Assembly (NCBI RefSeq): GCF_000964085.1
Contig: NZ_JZRB01000035.1
Location: forward strand, 35,015-99,014
Reading direction: 5' to 3'
Origin: Luteibacter yeojuensis
GTDB lineage: Bacteria > Pseudomonadota > Gammaproteobacteria > Xanthomonadales > Rhodanobacteraceae
DNA: 64,000 nucleotides
The notes below the pieces were generated by a model. The model made no database searches and was not told where the DNA came from. It worked only from the letters and a program-made list of their open reading frames with translations. A program made the position numbers and the translations under genes. Positions 18,629-27,424 of the stretch are shown in pieces. How positions within the stretch are numbered: the first letter of the stretch is position 1; every line of letters begins with the position of its first letter.

Positions 18629-19444
18629 TCAGGCGTCCGGGTCGATGAGCCGTGCGGCCCAGTCGATGCTGGTGTCGCCGCAGGCGATGAATTCGGGGTT
18701 GATGAGCGAATCGCGTGTGTTGTAGCGGAACGGCCGGCCGGCGAGATCGAGCACGGCGCCGCCGGCCTCCTCCAGCACGCACTGCGCCGCGGCCGTATCC
18801 CATTCGGACGTGGCGCCCAGGCGCAGGTACACGTCGGCGTCGCCGCGGGCGATGACGCAGAACTTCAGCGAGGAACCCAGCGCGAAGGTCTCGTGCTCGC
18901 CCAGCCGGCCCAGCAGCGTGGCCGCGCGGACGCCCGCGTGCGAGCGGCTGCCCGTGACGCGCAGCAGGCCGTTGGCCCGGCGGGTGTGGATCGCCTCGCG
19001 CGGCGCGCCAGGCGTGGCCTCGCGCCATGCACCGTGCCCCTGCGCCGCGGCGTAGAGATCGCCCGTGACGGGCGCGAGCACCACGCCGAGCACCGCACGG
19101 TGGTCTTCGATGAGCGCGATGTTTACCGTGAACTCGCCATTGCGCTTCACGAACTCGCGGGTGCCGTCGAGCGGATCGACCAGCCAGTAGCGGCGCCATG
19201 TGCGGCGCTCGGCCCAGGGCGCGGCCAGCGCTTCCTCGGAGATGACCGGGACGCCCGGCGCGATGGCCTGCAGGCCCTGCGCGATGACCTTCTGCGCGGC
19301 GAGGTCGGCCGCCGTGACCGGCGAGGCATCGGCCTTCTGGATGACTTCGAAATCCTGCGCGTAGATGGCGAGGATGGCCCCGGCGGCCTCGCGCGCGATG
19401 GCGCAGACGTCGTCGAGCCAGGCCTGCGGGCGCGGCGCGCTCAC
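18629..19444 (-). CDS. cysQ: 3'(2'),5'-bisphosphate nucleotidase CysQ
   Basis: A lithium-sensitive-type phosphatase of the inositol monophosphatase superfamily, 271 residues. It removes the 3'-phosphate from PAP made during sulfate assimilation. Metal ligands are visible as SEE (69-71) and VDPLDGTREF (89-98), plus SEWDTAAAQCVLEEAGG near the end. The REF after DPLDGT is characteristic of CysQ rather than inositol phosphatase. The GTG start at 19444 overlaps the nudE stop (GTGA); an ATG further upstream would lie deep within nudE and is unlikely. Confidence 0.93.
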   Translation of the reverse strand: MSAPRPQAWLDDVCAIAREAAGAILAIYAQDFEVIQKADASPVTAADLAAQKVIAQGLQAIAPGVPVISEEALAAPWAERRTWRRYWLVDPLDGTREFVKRNGEFTVNIALIEDHRAVLGVVLAPVTGDLYAAAQGHGAWREATPGAPREAIHTRRANGLLRVTGSRSHAGVRAATLLGRLGEHETFALGSSLKFCVIARGDADVYLRLGATSEWDTAAAQCVLEEAGGAVLDLAGRPFRYNTRDSLINPEFIACGDTSIDWAARLIDPDA

Positions 19445-19998
19445 GCGGGCTGGTAGCGGCCGGCGAGGTACTCGCGGGCCATGAAGAGGGCGGCGATGGA
19501 GCGGCCCTCGGTGACATCGTCGCGCGCCAGCAGCTCGTGGAGTGCATCCAGGCGCCACGGCACCACTTCCAGTTCCTCGGGCTCGTCGCCCTGCAGGCGC
19601 TCGGGGTAGAGATCTTCGGCCAGCACCACGTGCGCCAGGTGGGTCATGTAGGACGGCGACAGCGACAAGGTGCCGAGGATCTTCAGCTTGCGCGCACCGT
19701 AGCCCACTTCTTCCTTCAGTTCGCGGTTGGCGCCCTGCTCGGTGGTCTCGTCCTGGTCGAGGCGGCCCTTGGGCACCCCCAGCTCGTAGCGATCGACGCC
19801 GACGCCGTACTCGCGCACCAGCAGCACGGTGTCGGCATCGCGCATGGCCACGATGAGCACCGCGCCGAAACCGCTGCCCTTCAGGCGCTCGTACGTGCGG
19901 CGCTCGCCGTTGGAGAATTCGAGGTCGACCTGCTCCGCCTTGCGGAGGGGGCTATCGGGCGCGTCGCGCGTGGCGAGGATGGTGGGGCGCTTGTTCAT
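19441..19998 (-). CDS. nudE: ADP-compound pyrophosphatase NudE
   Basis: A Nudix hydrolase of 185 residues with a complete Nudix box (GRLDQDETTEQGANRELKEEVG, 78-99) containing REXXEE. NudE cleaves ADP-ribose, NADH and Ap3A-type compounds; the order LGVPKGR before the box and DLYPERLQGDEPEEL after it match NudE. The ATG at 19998 shares one base with the preceding stop (TGATG); a GTG one codon upstream is possible but less likely. It sits between two inositol-monophosphatase-family enzymes, supporting a shared nucleotide-salvage role. Confidence 0.92.
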   Translation of the reverse strand: MNKRPTILATRDAPDSPLRKAEQVDLEFSNGERRTYERLKGSGFGAVLIVAMRDADTVLLVREYGVGVDRYELGVPKGRLDQDETTEQGANRELKEEVGYGARKLKILGTLSLSPSYMTHLAHVVLAEDLYPERLQGDEPEELEVVPWRLDALHELLARDDVTEGRSIAALFMAREYLAGRYQPA

Positions 19999-20783
19999 CA
20001 CGCGATTGTAGCGCCGCGCAGCCGTTCGAGCGCCGTGGCGTGGATCGCGGGCGTGCCGGCGAGCACATCACGGCTGGCGAGCCCCAGCGCGCCACCGTCG
20101 AGCTGCGTGAAGACGCCGCCCGCTTCGCGGACGATGACGGCCAGCGCGGCCACGTCGAGGATACTGACATCGGATTCCAGCACCAGGTCGAGGCCGCCGC
20201 GTGCCAGCAGGTGGTAGTGGCAGAAATCGCCATAGCCACGGATACGGTTGCTCTCGCGGATGAGTTCGCCCAGCACGCCCCAGCGCGCATCGGCGGTAAG
20301 CGTCTTGACGTTGCCCGTGGAGAGCGCGGCCTGCGCGAGCGCCTGCGTGCCCGCCACCTGCACGCGTTCGCCGTCGAGCCACGCGCCGCGGCCCTTCACC
20401 GCCCACATGCGCTCGCCGTACACCGGCGCGGACGACACGCCCAGCACCAGTTCACCGTGGTGCATCAGCGCGATCTGCGTCGAGAAGAACGGCGTGCGGC
20501 GCACGAAGCTCTTGGTGCCGTCGAGCGGGTCGACCAGCCAGAGCCATTCGCGCGTGGTGTCATCGGCGCCGTACTCCTCGCCATAGATGCCCGCCTCGGG
20601 CAGCGCCGCGGCGAGGATGCCGCGGATGGCCAGCTCGCTTTCGCGATCGGCCACCGTCACCGGCGTGTCATCGCCCTTGGTGATGACATCGACGCCGGCG
20701 CGCCAGTAGTGCTGGATGATCTCGGCTGCCGCGCCCGCGGCGTCGCGGGCGGCGGAAAGGGCCTTGTCGAGCGTATCGGTCAT
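19998..20783 (-). CDS. Inositol monophosphatase family protein (HisN-like)
   Basis: A 261-residue phosphomonoesterase with the two superfamily metal motifs: GEEYG (68-72) and VDPLDGTKSF (84-93), followed by DVAALAVIVREAGG. The best general fit is the HisN/inositol-phosphatase branch. Histidinol phosphatase activity is only a possibility, because enterobacterial and xanthomonad histidine operons usually carry it in HisB. Another clean-up phosphatase role fits the operon. ATG 20783 overlaps gspN by ATGA and the 3' end overlaps nudE by one base. Confidence 0.85.
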   Translation of the reverse strand: MTDTLDKALSAARDAAGAAAEIIQHYWRAGVDVITKGDDTPVTVADRESELAIRGILAAALPEAGIYGEEYGADDTTREWLWLVDPLDGTKSFVRRTPFFSTQIALMHHGELVLGVSSAPVYGERMWAVKGRGAWLDGERVQVAGTQALAQAALSTGNVKTLTADARWGVLGELIRESNRIRGYGDFCHYHLLARGGLDLVLESDVSILDVAALAVIVREAGGVFTQLDGGALGLASRDVLAGTPAIHATALERLRGATIA

Positions 20784-21553
20784 GGGGATACCGCGGGGGC
20801 GAGCCCGGCCTTGCGGGCCAGGGAAACGGAGCCGTCCGGCCGCACGGGGCCAAAACGGGCGATGAGGTGGGTGAGCGCGGTATCGGCGATGCGCGGCACC
20901 AGCGCGCCCTCCATGCGCCAGCCCAGTGGCGATGCGGCCACGCGCGCATCGACGGCCAGCGAGCCTTCGCCATCGTCTTTCAGCGTGGCATGCAGCACGC
21001 CACCGGCCGACGACGCCTTGAAGGCGATGCCACCCAGGGTGACGTGGCCCTCGGGGGTTTTGACGGCGGCGGCGCGCCAGGCCACGTCGGCGTCGAGCGT
21101 GACCGGCCAGTTGCCTTGCAGGTCGGCCTGGGGAACCTTGCCCTCGACCACGCCCACCGGCACCAGCTCGCGGGGCAGCCCCGGGCTGGCGAGCGCCGCG
21201 GCATCGAGGCGGAAATCGACGTCGCGCCACTGCACGCGGTCGGCCTCGGTGCGATCCATGTGGCCGTCGAAGCGGCCCGCGCGGCCATCGAGGTGGATGT
21301 CGAGGTGGGTGCGGCCGAGGATCACGTCGCGGCCGAGGGTCCAGGTGGCGGCGCCGAGTTCAAGCCCCTCCTGGGTCATGACGCGCCCGGCGCGGCCGTT
21401 CCACACGGTGCCCGAGAGATCGTCCAGCACCACGCCACGGGCTCGCTGCACGACGAACGGCACCGCCACGCTTGCCGGCAGGAACCAGTAGAAAAGGCCG
21501 GTGGCGAGCACCAGCACCAGGACAAGCAGGCCGATCCGGCGGAACCACTTCAC
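20780..21553 (-). CDS. gspN: Type II secretion system protein N (GspN family)
   Basis: The 257-residue protein has a single N-terminal membrane anchor (about 7-25: GLLVLVLVLATGLFYWFLP) and a periplasmic beta-rich domain. Features typical of GspN include VLDDLSGTVWNGRAGRV and LGAATWTLGRDVILGR. GspN is an optional T2SS inner-membrane component. No other gsp gene is near, and downstream genes are metabolic phosphatases, so it is an outlier from its system. The start is taken as GTG 21553 in front of KWFRRIG; no strong Shine-Dalgarno is visible. Divergent from bioA with a 56-base gap. Confidence 0.82.
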   Translation of the reverse strand: MKWFRRIGLLVLVLVLATGLFYWFLPASVAVPFVVQRARGVVLDDLSGTVWNGRAGRVMTQEGLELGAATWTLGRDVILGRTHLDIHLDGRAGRFDGHMDRTEADRVQWRDVDFRLDAAALASPGLPRELVPVGVVEGKVPQADLQGNWPVTLDADVAWRAAAVKTPEGHVTLGGIAFKASSAGGVLHATLKDDGEGSLAVDARVAASPLGWRMEGALVPRIADTALTHLIARFGPVRPDGSVSLARKAGLAPAVSP

Positions 21554-21609
21554 TCCAGTACCTCTTGGCGAAACTTGAGGACACGGCGCGGCGGGGCGAT
21601 GATGGGCGG

Positions 21610-22953
21610 ATGACCGACGCCTTTGTAGCCCGCGACCTCTCCGTCCTCTGGCACCCGTGCACCCAGATGCACGACCACGAAACCCTCCCCATGGTACCTG
21701 TCGCGCGTGGCGAAGGGGCATGGCTGGTCGGCACCGATGGCCAGCGCTACCTCGATGCCGTGAGTTCGTGGTGGACCAACCTGTTCGGCCATGCGGAGCC
21801 ACGCATCGCCGGCGCCCTGAAGGACCAGCTCGACCGCCTCGAACACGTCATCTTCGCCGGCTTCACCCATGAACCGGCCGTGGAGCTGGCCGAGGAACTG
21901 GTGCGCATCACGCCGCCCGGCCTCGAGCGCGTGTTCCTGGCCGATAACGGTTCGGCCGCCATCGAGGTGGCGCTGAAGATGAGCTTCCACTACTGGCTCA
22001 ACCGCGGCCACGGCGAGAAAACCCGTTTCATCGCGCTCACCGGCAGCTACCACGGCGAGACGCTGGGGGCGCTCTCGGTCAGCGACGTGGCCCTGTACCG
22101 CAAGACGTACGCCCCGTTGCTGCTCACGCCGACGCTGGCGCCCTCGCCCGATGCCTACGAAGGCGAACCCGGCGAAACGCCCGGGGAAACCGCCACGCGC
22201 CGCCTCGGCGAGATGCGCGCGATCCTCGAGCGCCATGCGCATGAAACCTGCGCCGTCATCGTCGAGCCACTCGTGCAGTGCGCCGGTGGCATGCGCATGT
22301 ACCACCCGTCGTACCTCACGGGCCTGCGCGCGTTGTGCGACGAATTCAACGTGCACTTCATCGCCGACGAGATCGCCGTGGGCTTCGGCCGCACGGGCAC
22401 GCTGTTCGCATGCGAGCAGGCTGGCGTATCGCCCGATTTCATGTGCCTGTCGAAGGGCCTCACCGGCGGCTTCCTGCCGCTGTCGGCCGTGGTCACCACG
22501 CAGGACGTGTACCAGGCGTTCTACGCCGAATACGCGGCGGGCAAGGCCTTCCTGCATTCGCACAGCTACACGGGCAACCCGCTGGCATGCCGCGCCGCGA
22601 CGGCCACGCTGGCGATCTTCCGCGACGACCCGGTGCTCGAACGCAACCGCGAGCTCGCCGCGCACATGGCGGCGCGCATCGCGCCGCTGCGCGACCACCC
22701 GCATGTGGCCGACGTGCGCCAGACAGGCATGATCGCCGCCATCGAGCTGGTGGCCGACAAGGCCACCCGCACGCCCTTCCCCGCCGGCGACCGCCGCGGC
22801 ATGCGCGTGTACCGCCATGGGCTGGAGAACGGCGCGCTGCTGCGGCCGCTGGGCAACATCGTCTATTTCATGCCGCCCTATGTGATCCGCGAGGACGAGA
22901 TCGATTTCATGGTCGATACGGCCATCGCCGGTATCGCGAAGGCCGTGGCCTAG
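21610..22953 (+). CDS. bioA: Adenosylmethionine-8-amino-7-oxononanoate aminotransferase
   Basis: A PLP-dependent class III aminotransferase of 447 residues making 7,8-diaminopelargonate in biotin synthesis, with SAM as amino donor. BioA features: WHPCTQM near the N-terminus, VSSWWTNLFGH (51-61), the PLP loop GSYHGETLG, IADEIAVGFGRTG with Asp253, and the PLP lysine Lys282 in LSKGLTGGFLPLS. Other bio genes are not in the window. Its TAG stop overlaps the stop of the convergent isomerase gene within a palindromic CTAG. Confidence 0.96.
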   Translation: MTDAFVARDLSVLWHPCTQMHDHETLPMVPVARGEGAWLVGTDGQRYLDAVSSWWTNLFGHAEPRIAGALKDQLDRLEHVIFAGFTHEPAVELAEELVRITPPGLERVFLADNGSAAIEVALKMSFHYWLNRGHGEKTRFIALTGSYHGETLGALSVSDVALYRKTYAPLLLTPTLAPSPDAYEGEPGETPGETATRRLGEMRAILERHAHETCAVIVEPLVQCAGGMRMYHPSYLTGLRALCDEFNVHFIADEIAVGFGRTGTLFACEQAGVSPDFMCLSKGLTGGFLPLSAVVTTQDVYQAFYAEYAAGKAFLHSHSYTGNPLACRAATATLAIFRDDPVLERNRELAAHMAARIAPLRDHPHVADVRQTGMIAAIELVADKATRTPFPAGDRRGMRVYRHGLENGALLRPLGNIVYFMPPYVIREDEIDFMVDTAIAGIAKAVA

Positions 22954-23576
22954 ATCCGCGACAGGCCCACGGGCAACGCGCCCAGGCGGGCCATCTCGCC
23001 CTCGGCGAACATGCCGGGGTCGTCGAGGTAGGCCATGGCGAAGTCGTGGGCATCGGCGCCCCAGAACAGCTCGCCATCGATGACCAGCGTGGGCACGCCG
23101 AACAGTTTGTCGCGCATGGCGTGTTCAAAATTCGCCTGCAGGGTTTCCTTCACCTGCGGCGTGCCCAGTGCCGCGCGCACGTCGGTGATGCCGAACGAGG
23201 CCGCGAGTGGCGCCAGCGCCTCGGGCGTATCCGCCGCGCGGCCGTGGGCCCAGATCCATTCGTAGATGGCACCCACCGCTTCCACCGTGTTGCCCGCCGC
23301 CACGCACAGGCGCAGCGCAGGCAGCGGGTTGAACGGGTGGCTTGGCGGGAAGCGCAGCGGCATGTGGGCCTGCCGCGCGCGCCACAGGGCGTAGCGATAG
23401 GTGAATTCGCGTTTGCACGGGATCTCGGCGGGCCCGAGGTGGTTCATCTGCTTGAGCAGCGCGCCGAACAACATGGGCCGCAGGGCGACCTCGCGGCTGG
23501 CGGCCAGCTCGCGGATGGCGGGCCATTGCAGCCAGCAGAACGGCGAGACGAAGTCGAAATACCAGGCGATGGGCAT
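22950..23576 (-). CDS. 2-hydroxychromene-2-carboxylate isomerase-like (kappa-class GST/DsbA fold)
   Basis: The 208-residue protein has the thioredoxin-like DsbA fold with the active-site segment DFVSPFCWLQ (Ser11 in the position of the catalytic Ser of HCCA isomerases). It also has FGVPTLVIDGELFWG, the cis-Pro loop shared by kappa glutathione transferases. Family members isomerise aromatic degradation intermediates using glutathione, but many relatives have unknown substrates and there are no naphthalene-pathway genes nearby. It ends inside the bioA stop codon. Confidence 0.85.
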   Translation of the reverse strand: MPIAWYFDFVSPFCWLQWPAIRELAASREVALRPMLFGALLKQMNHLGPAEIPCKREFTYRYALWRARQAHMPLRFPPSHPFNPLPALRLCVAAGNTVEAVGAIYEWIWAHGRAADTPEALAPLAASFGITDVRAALGTPQVKETLQANFEHAMRDKLFGVPTLVIDGELFWGADAHDFAMAYLDDPGMFAEGEMARLGALPVGLSRI

Positions 23577-23659
23577 GCAGGTGCTCCCAGGGCGTTGGCG
23601 TCGACGATAGCCGCCCGCGCAGGCCGGTACAATGGCGGTTCCGTGACACAGGCCCCCGC

Positions 23660-24394
23660 ATGCGCACCATCCGCATCCACGTCGACCAGCCGCTGGCCAC
23701 CGGCCAGCAGATCACCCTGCCCACGCAGGCCGGCGAGCACGTCGCCCGCGTGCTGCGCATGCAGCCGGGCGACCCTGTCGTGCTGTTCGCAGGCGATGCA
23801 CCCATGGAATTCGATGCCACGCTGAGCGGTGTCGGCAAGCGCGAGGTCGTGGCGCTGGTGGGCGAAGGCCGCGCGCTGGCCAATGAATCCCCGCTCGGGC
23901 TCACGCTGGCCCAGGGCGTGGCGCGCGGCGAGAAGATGGACCTGATCGTGCAGAAGGCCACCGAACTCGGCATCGCGCGCATCGTGCCGCTCATCACCGA
24001 GCGCTCCGAGGTGAAACTGGATGCCGCCCGCGCGGAGAAGCGCCTGCTGCACTGGCGCGCCGTGGCCGCCAGCGCGTGCGAGCAGTCGGGGCGCGCGGTG
24101 GTGCCGGTGATCGAGCCCGCCATCGCGCTGAACGCGTGGCTGGGTGCGCTGGGTGAAGGTGGGCCGATGCGGCTGGCCTTGTTGCCCGAAGGCACGAAGC
24201 GGCCCGCGGAGCTGGGCCTTGCCGGGGCCGCGCTCATCGCTATAGGGCCGGAAGGCGGCTTTGGCGAGCGCGACCGCGCGGCGCTGGCCGGTGCCGGGTT
24301 CACGGGGTTGAAGCTGGGGCCGCGCATCTTGCGTACCGAGACCGCGGGGCTTGCTGCCATCGCGATGTTGCAGGCCCTCTACGGCGACGTTTGA
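23660..24394 (+). CDS. rsmE: 16S rRNA (uracil1498-N3)-methyltransferase
   Basis: A SPOUT-class methyltransferase of 244 residues modifying U1498 in the 30S decoding region. There is an N-terminal PUA-like domain (about 1-75: HVARVLRMQPGDPVVLF). The SPOUT knot motifs are QKATELG, ITERSEVK, ACEQSGR, IGPEGGF and LGPRILRTETA. The start ATG at 23660 gives the typical MRTIRI beginning. A TACAAT box lies at 23628-23633 but without a good -35 element. A REPIN follows the stop. Confidence 0.95.
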   Translation: MRTIRIHVDQPLATGQQITLPTQAGEHVARVLRMQPGDPVVLFAGDAPMEFDATLSGVGKREVVALVGEGRALANESPLGLTLAQGVARGEKMDLIVQKATELGIARIVPLITERSEVKLDAARAEKRLLHWRAVAASACEQSGRAVVPVIEPAIALNAWLGALGEGGPMRLALLPEGTKRPAELGLAGAALIAIGPEGGFGERDRAALAGAGFTGLKLGPRILRTETAGLAAIAMLQALYGDV

Positions 24395-24403
24395 TGCGCC
24401 GTC

Positions 24404-24471
24404 GTAGGAGCCCACACCCGTGGGCGACAGCTCTTCGCGAAAAGCTCTCGCCCACGGGTGTGGGCTCCTAC
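24404..24471. repeat. REPIN after rsmE
   Basis: Two arms of the CCCACACCCGTGGG variant face each other; ends GTAGGAGC and GCTCCTAC. It lies between convergent rsmE and the aldo/keto reductase gene and is followed by an extra single arm. Confidence 0.9.
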
Positions 24472-24477
24472 TGCACT

Positions 24478-24500
24478 GTGGGAGCGCGCTTGCGCGCGAT
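24478..24500 (+). repeat. Single REP arm (GCGC variant)
   Basis: GTGGGAGC followed by GCGCTTGCGCGCGA, with no partner arm. It stands seven bases after a complete REPIN, so two insertions have landed side by side just past the end of the aldo/keto reductase gene. Confidence 0.8.
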
Positions 24501-24508
24501 GCTCTTGC

Positions 24509-25474
24509 TTACAGCGCGGCGTCGATCGTCGCCATCACGTCATCAGTGAGCAGCGGCACGGCATCCAGCGCCTTCAGGTTCTCCTCGAGCTGCCGCGGCT
24601 TGCTCGCGCCGAGGATCACCGTCGATACGTGCGGGTTCTTCAGGCACCACGCCAGCGCCATCCGCGCCAGGGGGATACCAAGGCCGTCGGCGATCGGCGC
24701 CAGCTTGCGTACGGTCTTGAGCGCCGCGCCATCGTTTTCCAGCAGCGCATCGCGTAGCCACGCGTAGTCCGGGTGGCCCAGGCGTGAATCGTCCGGCACG
24801 CCGTCGTTGTACTTGCCCGTGAGCAGGCCCGAGGCCAGCGGCGACCAGATGGTGGTGCCCATGCCGTGCGCGCGGTACAGCGGCGCGTAGTCCTTCTCGA
24901 CGCGGTCGCGGTGCAGCAGGTTGTACTGCGGCTGTTCCATCGACGGCGCGATGAAGTGGTTCTCGCGCGCCACGCGGTGTGCTTCTTCGATCAGTTCGGC
25001 CGGCCACTCGCTAGTGCCCCAGTAGAGCACCTTGCCCTGGCGCACGAGCAGGTCCATGGCCATGACGGTTTCCGCCACCGGCGTATCGGGGTCGGGCCGG
25101 TGGCAGAAATACAGGTCGAGGTAATCGACGCGCAGGCGCTCGAGCGCCTGGTGCGCGGCATCGAACACGTGCTTGCGCGAGAGGCCGCGCTGCGTGGGCT
25201 TCGGATCCGTGACCGCACCGAAATACACCTTGCTCGATACGCAGTACGCATCGCGCGGCAGGCGCAGGTCGGCGATGACATCGCCCATGAGGCGCTCGGC
25301 GTCACCGGCGTTATAGGTCTCGGCGTTGTCGAAGAAATTGATGCCGTGGTCGTACGCCAGCGCGATGAGCTCGCGCGCGGCGGAGCGGCCGACCTGGCGG
25401 CCGAACGTGACCCACGCGCCATACGACAGTGCCGACAGCTTGAGGCCGGTGGTACCGAGGCGACGGTATTCCAT
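24509..25474 (-). CDS. Aldo/keto reductase (potassium-channel beta-subunit/YghZ-like)
   Basis: A 321-residue NADPH-dependent oxidoreductase with a (beta/alpha)8 barrel. The catalytic tetrad is visible: Asp and Tyr in FFDNAETYNAG, Lys in SSKVYFG, His in YFCHRPDPDTP. The cofactor end is VILGASKPRQLEENL. The C-terminal part and MEYRRLGTTGLKLS opening match the Kv-beta/YghZ branch that reduces small aldehydes such as methylglyoxal. Substrate not determinable. It lies nine bases downstream of pgpA on the same strand and could be the last gene of the riboflavin operon. Confidence 0.9.
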   Translation of the reverse strand: MEYRRLGTTGLKLSALSYGAWVTFGRQVGRSAARELIALAYDHGINFFDNAETYNAGDAERLMGDVIADLRLPRDAYCVSSKVYFGAVTDPKPTQRGLSRKHVFDAAHQALERLRVDYLDLYFCHRPDPDTPVAETVMAMDLLVRQGKVLYWGTSEWPAELIEEAHRVARENHFIAPSMEQPQYNLLHRDRVEKDYAPLYRAHGMGTTIWSPLASGLLTGKYNDGVPDDSRLGHPDYAWLRDALLENDGAALKTVRKLAPIADGLGIPLARMALAWCLKNPHVSTVILGASKPRQLEENLKALDAVPLLTDDVMATIDAAL

Positions 25475-25483
25475 GGAGGGCTC

Positions 25484-26014
25484 CTAGACGAGCAGGAAAC
25501 GGAACTGGTGAAGCACGACGTGCTGGATCGCGTAGAGCGCGATGCCCGCGAAGATACCGGCGATGACGTCATCGAGCATGACACCCATGCCGCCTTTCAC
25601 GCGTCGATCGAACCAGCCGATAGGCCAGGGTTTCCACACATCGAACAGGCGGAACAGGCCAAAGCCCAGCGGTATCCACGCGGCACCGGGCACGGCGACC
25701 AGCGGCAGCAGGGCGATCCACTGCCCGACGAATTCATCCCACACCAGGCTGCGATGGTCGTCCACGCCGATGGTGCGGCCCGCCGCGTCGCAGGCCCACA
25801 CGCCCAGCGCGAACGACAGCACGATGACCACCAGCCAGCCCCACGCCGAGAGCACGGGCCACAGCAGCAGCCACGGCACGAGGGCGGCCAGCGAACCGAC
25901 GGTGCCCTGTGCCTTCGGGGCGAGGCCCGAGCCGAAGCCGGTAGCCACCCACCCGGCGGGCGTGGCCATGAGGCGGCGGCGTGCAGCCGGGTCGAGCGTG
26001 TACTTGGTGCTCAT
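25484..26014 (-). CDS. pgpA: Phosphatidylglycerophosphatase A
   Basis: An integral membrane phosphatase of 176 residues that dephosphorylates phosphatidylglycerol phosphate. Conserved features are TGFGSGLAPKAQGTVGSL, VWDEFVGQWIAL, WPIGWFDRRVKGGMGVMLDD and VIAGI. ATG 26014 overlaps thiL by ATGA. The nusB-thiL-pgpA order is the common gammaproteobacterial arrangement. Confidence 0.94.
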   Translation of the reverse strand: MSTKYTLDPAARRRLMATPAGWVATGFGSGLAPKAQGTVGSLAALVPWLLLWPVLSAWGWLVVIVLSFALGVWACDAAGRTIGVDDHRSLVWDEFVGQWIALLPLVAVPGAAWIPLGFGLFRLFDVWKPWPIGWFDRRVKGGMGVMLDDVIAGIFAGIALYAIQHVVLHQFRFLLV

Positions 26015-26961
26015 GCGAAGTGGTTCCAGCCCGCGCGCCGCGGCACGCGCGCTCCACCGGCGCCATCGAGGACGCGCACGCCGGCGCCTTCGACGATGCG
26101 GCCGATGCGCGTGGCGCCGCAGCCCACGCGGGCGAGATCGGCCGCGACCTCGCTGGCCTTGTCGGCGGGCACGGTGAAGCACAGCTCGTAATCGTCGCCG
26201 CCGGCCAGCGCGAAATCGATGGCGTCGGCGTCGTGGAAGTGCGTGAGCATGGCGGAGGACCGCGGCAGCAGCGCCGGGTCGATCTCGGCGCCCACGCCGC
26301 TTCGCGTGCAGATGTGGCCGAGGTCGGCGACGAGGCCATCGGAGACATCGACGCACGCCGTGGCGATGCCACGCAGTGCCTGCCCGGCGGCCACGCGCGG
26401 TGTCGGCCGGTTCAATCGCTCGACCAGCGCGGCATACGGCGCCGGGTCGGCTTCCGCCAGGCAGCGCAGGCCCGCGGCGGCATCGCCCAGCGTGCCGGTG
26501 ACCATCACCGCGTCGCCCACGCGCGCGCCGGAGCGCAGCAGCGCCTGGCCGGGCGTGGTGAAGCCGTGCACGGTGACCGTGATGGTGAGCGGGCCACGCG
26601 TGGTGTCGCCGCCGATGAGGGCGAGGCGGTACGGCGTGGCCAGCTCGGCGAAGCCGCGGGCGAGGCCATCGATGAAGGGTTCCTCCGCCGCGGGCAGGGT
26701 CAGCGCCAGCAACGCCCACGCGGGCGTGGCGCCCATGGCGGCGAGGTCGGAGAGGTTCACCGCAAGCGCCTTCCAGCCGATGTCGGCGGCGGCCGTGCCC
26801 TTCGGGAAGTGCACGCCCTCGACGAGGGTGTCGACGGCGATGGCCAGCTCGCGACCCGCGGGCACGGCGACCACGGCGGCGTCGTCGCCGATGCCGAGCG
26901 CCACGTCATCGCGGGCGACATCGGTGTGCCGGCGGATGCGTTCGATGAGGTCGAATTCCAT
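26011..26961 (-). CDS. thiL: Thiamine-monophosphate kinase
   Basis: An ATP-dependent kinase of 316 residues making thiamine pyrophosphate. Motifs: EFDLIERIRRH, GIGDDAAVV, VDTLVEGVHFP, GDTTRGPLTITVTVHG, CVDVSDGLVADL and GGDDYELCFTV, all standard for ThiL. ATG 26961 begins MEFDL, 15 bases after nusB ends. It follows nusB and overlaps pgpA. Confidence 0.96.
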   Translation of the reverse strand: MEFDLIERIRRHTDVARDDVALGIGDDAAVVAVPAGRELAIAVDTLVEGVHFPKGTAAADIGWKALAVNLSDLAAMGATPAWALLALTLPAAEEPFIDGLARGFAELATPYRLALIGGDTTRGPLTITVTVHGFTTPGQALLRSGARVGDAVMVTGTLGDAAAGLRCLAEADPAPYAALVERLNRPTPRVAAGQALRGIATACVDVSDGLVADLGHICTRSGVGAEIDPALLPRSSAMLTHFHDADAIDFALAGGDDYELCFTVPADKASEVAADLARVGCGATRIGRIVEGAGVRVLDGAGGARVPRRAGWNHFA

Positions 26962-26977
26962 GCCGGCCCCGGACCGG

Positions 26978-27424
26978 TCAGCGCTTCTCGGCCGTACGCC
27001 AGTGCGTGGCCAGTTTGTCGAGCACGCCATTCACGTAGCTGTGGCCGTGGTCGGCACCGAAGCGCTTGGTGGCTTCCACCGCCTCGTTGATGACCACGCG
27101 GTAGGGCACGTCGGGGCGGTATTTCAGCTCGTAGGCACCCATGCGCAGCGCGGCGCGCTCGATCGGGTCGATCTGGGCCACGTCGCGGTCGACGAACGGC
27201 TTGATGCCCTCGTCCAGTTCCTTGACGTGCTGCTCGACGCCGCGGAGCAGGTCTTCGAAGTATTCCTGGTCGGCGACCTGCATGTCCTGCTCGTGGCGGA
27301 ACTGCTCGATGACGCTGCCCATGCGGGCGCCGCCCACCTGCCAGGCATAGAGGGCCTGCAGGGCACGGCGGCGGGCGCGCGAGCGCGCGGCGAGGTCGAT
27401 GCCGTGCGGAGGGGTGTTATTCAT
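26978..27424 (-). CDS. nusB: Transcription antitermination factor NusB
   Basis: An all-helical protein of 148 residues that binds boxA RNA with NusE in rRNA antitermination. Features: [17 protein letters not shown] at the N-terminus, [25 protein letters not shown], and [33 protein letters not shown] 27424 overlaps ribH by ATGA, the usual ribH-nusB coupling. Confidence 0.96.
   Translation of the reverse strand: MNNTPPHGIDLAARSRARRRALQALYAWQVGGARMGSVIEQFRHEQDMQVADQEYFEDLLRGVEQHVKELDEGIKPFVDRDVAQIDPIERAALRMGAYELKYRPDVPYRVVINEAVEATKRFGADHGHSYVNGVLDKLATHWRTAEKR

Noticed and set aside
22278..23825. Plus-strand open frame of about 515 codons over bioA and the isomerase gene
   Set aside because: Out-of-frame shadow of bioA, then antisense to the isomerase, then overlapping rsmE in another frame.
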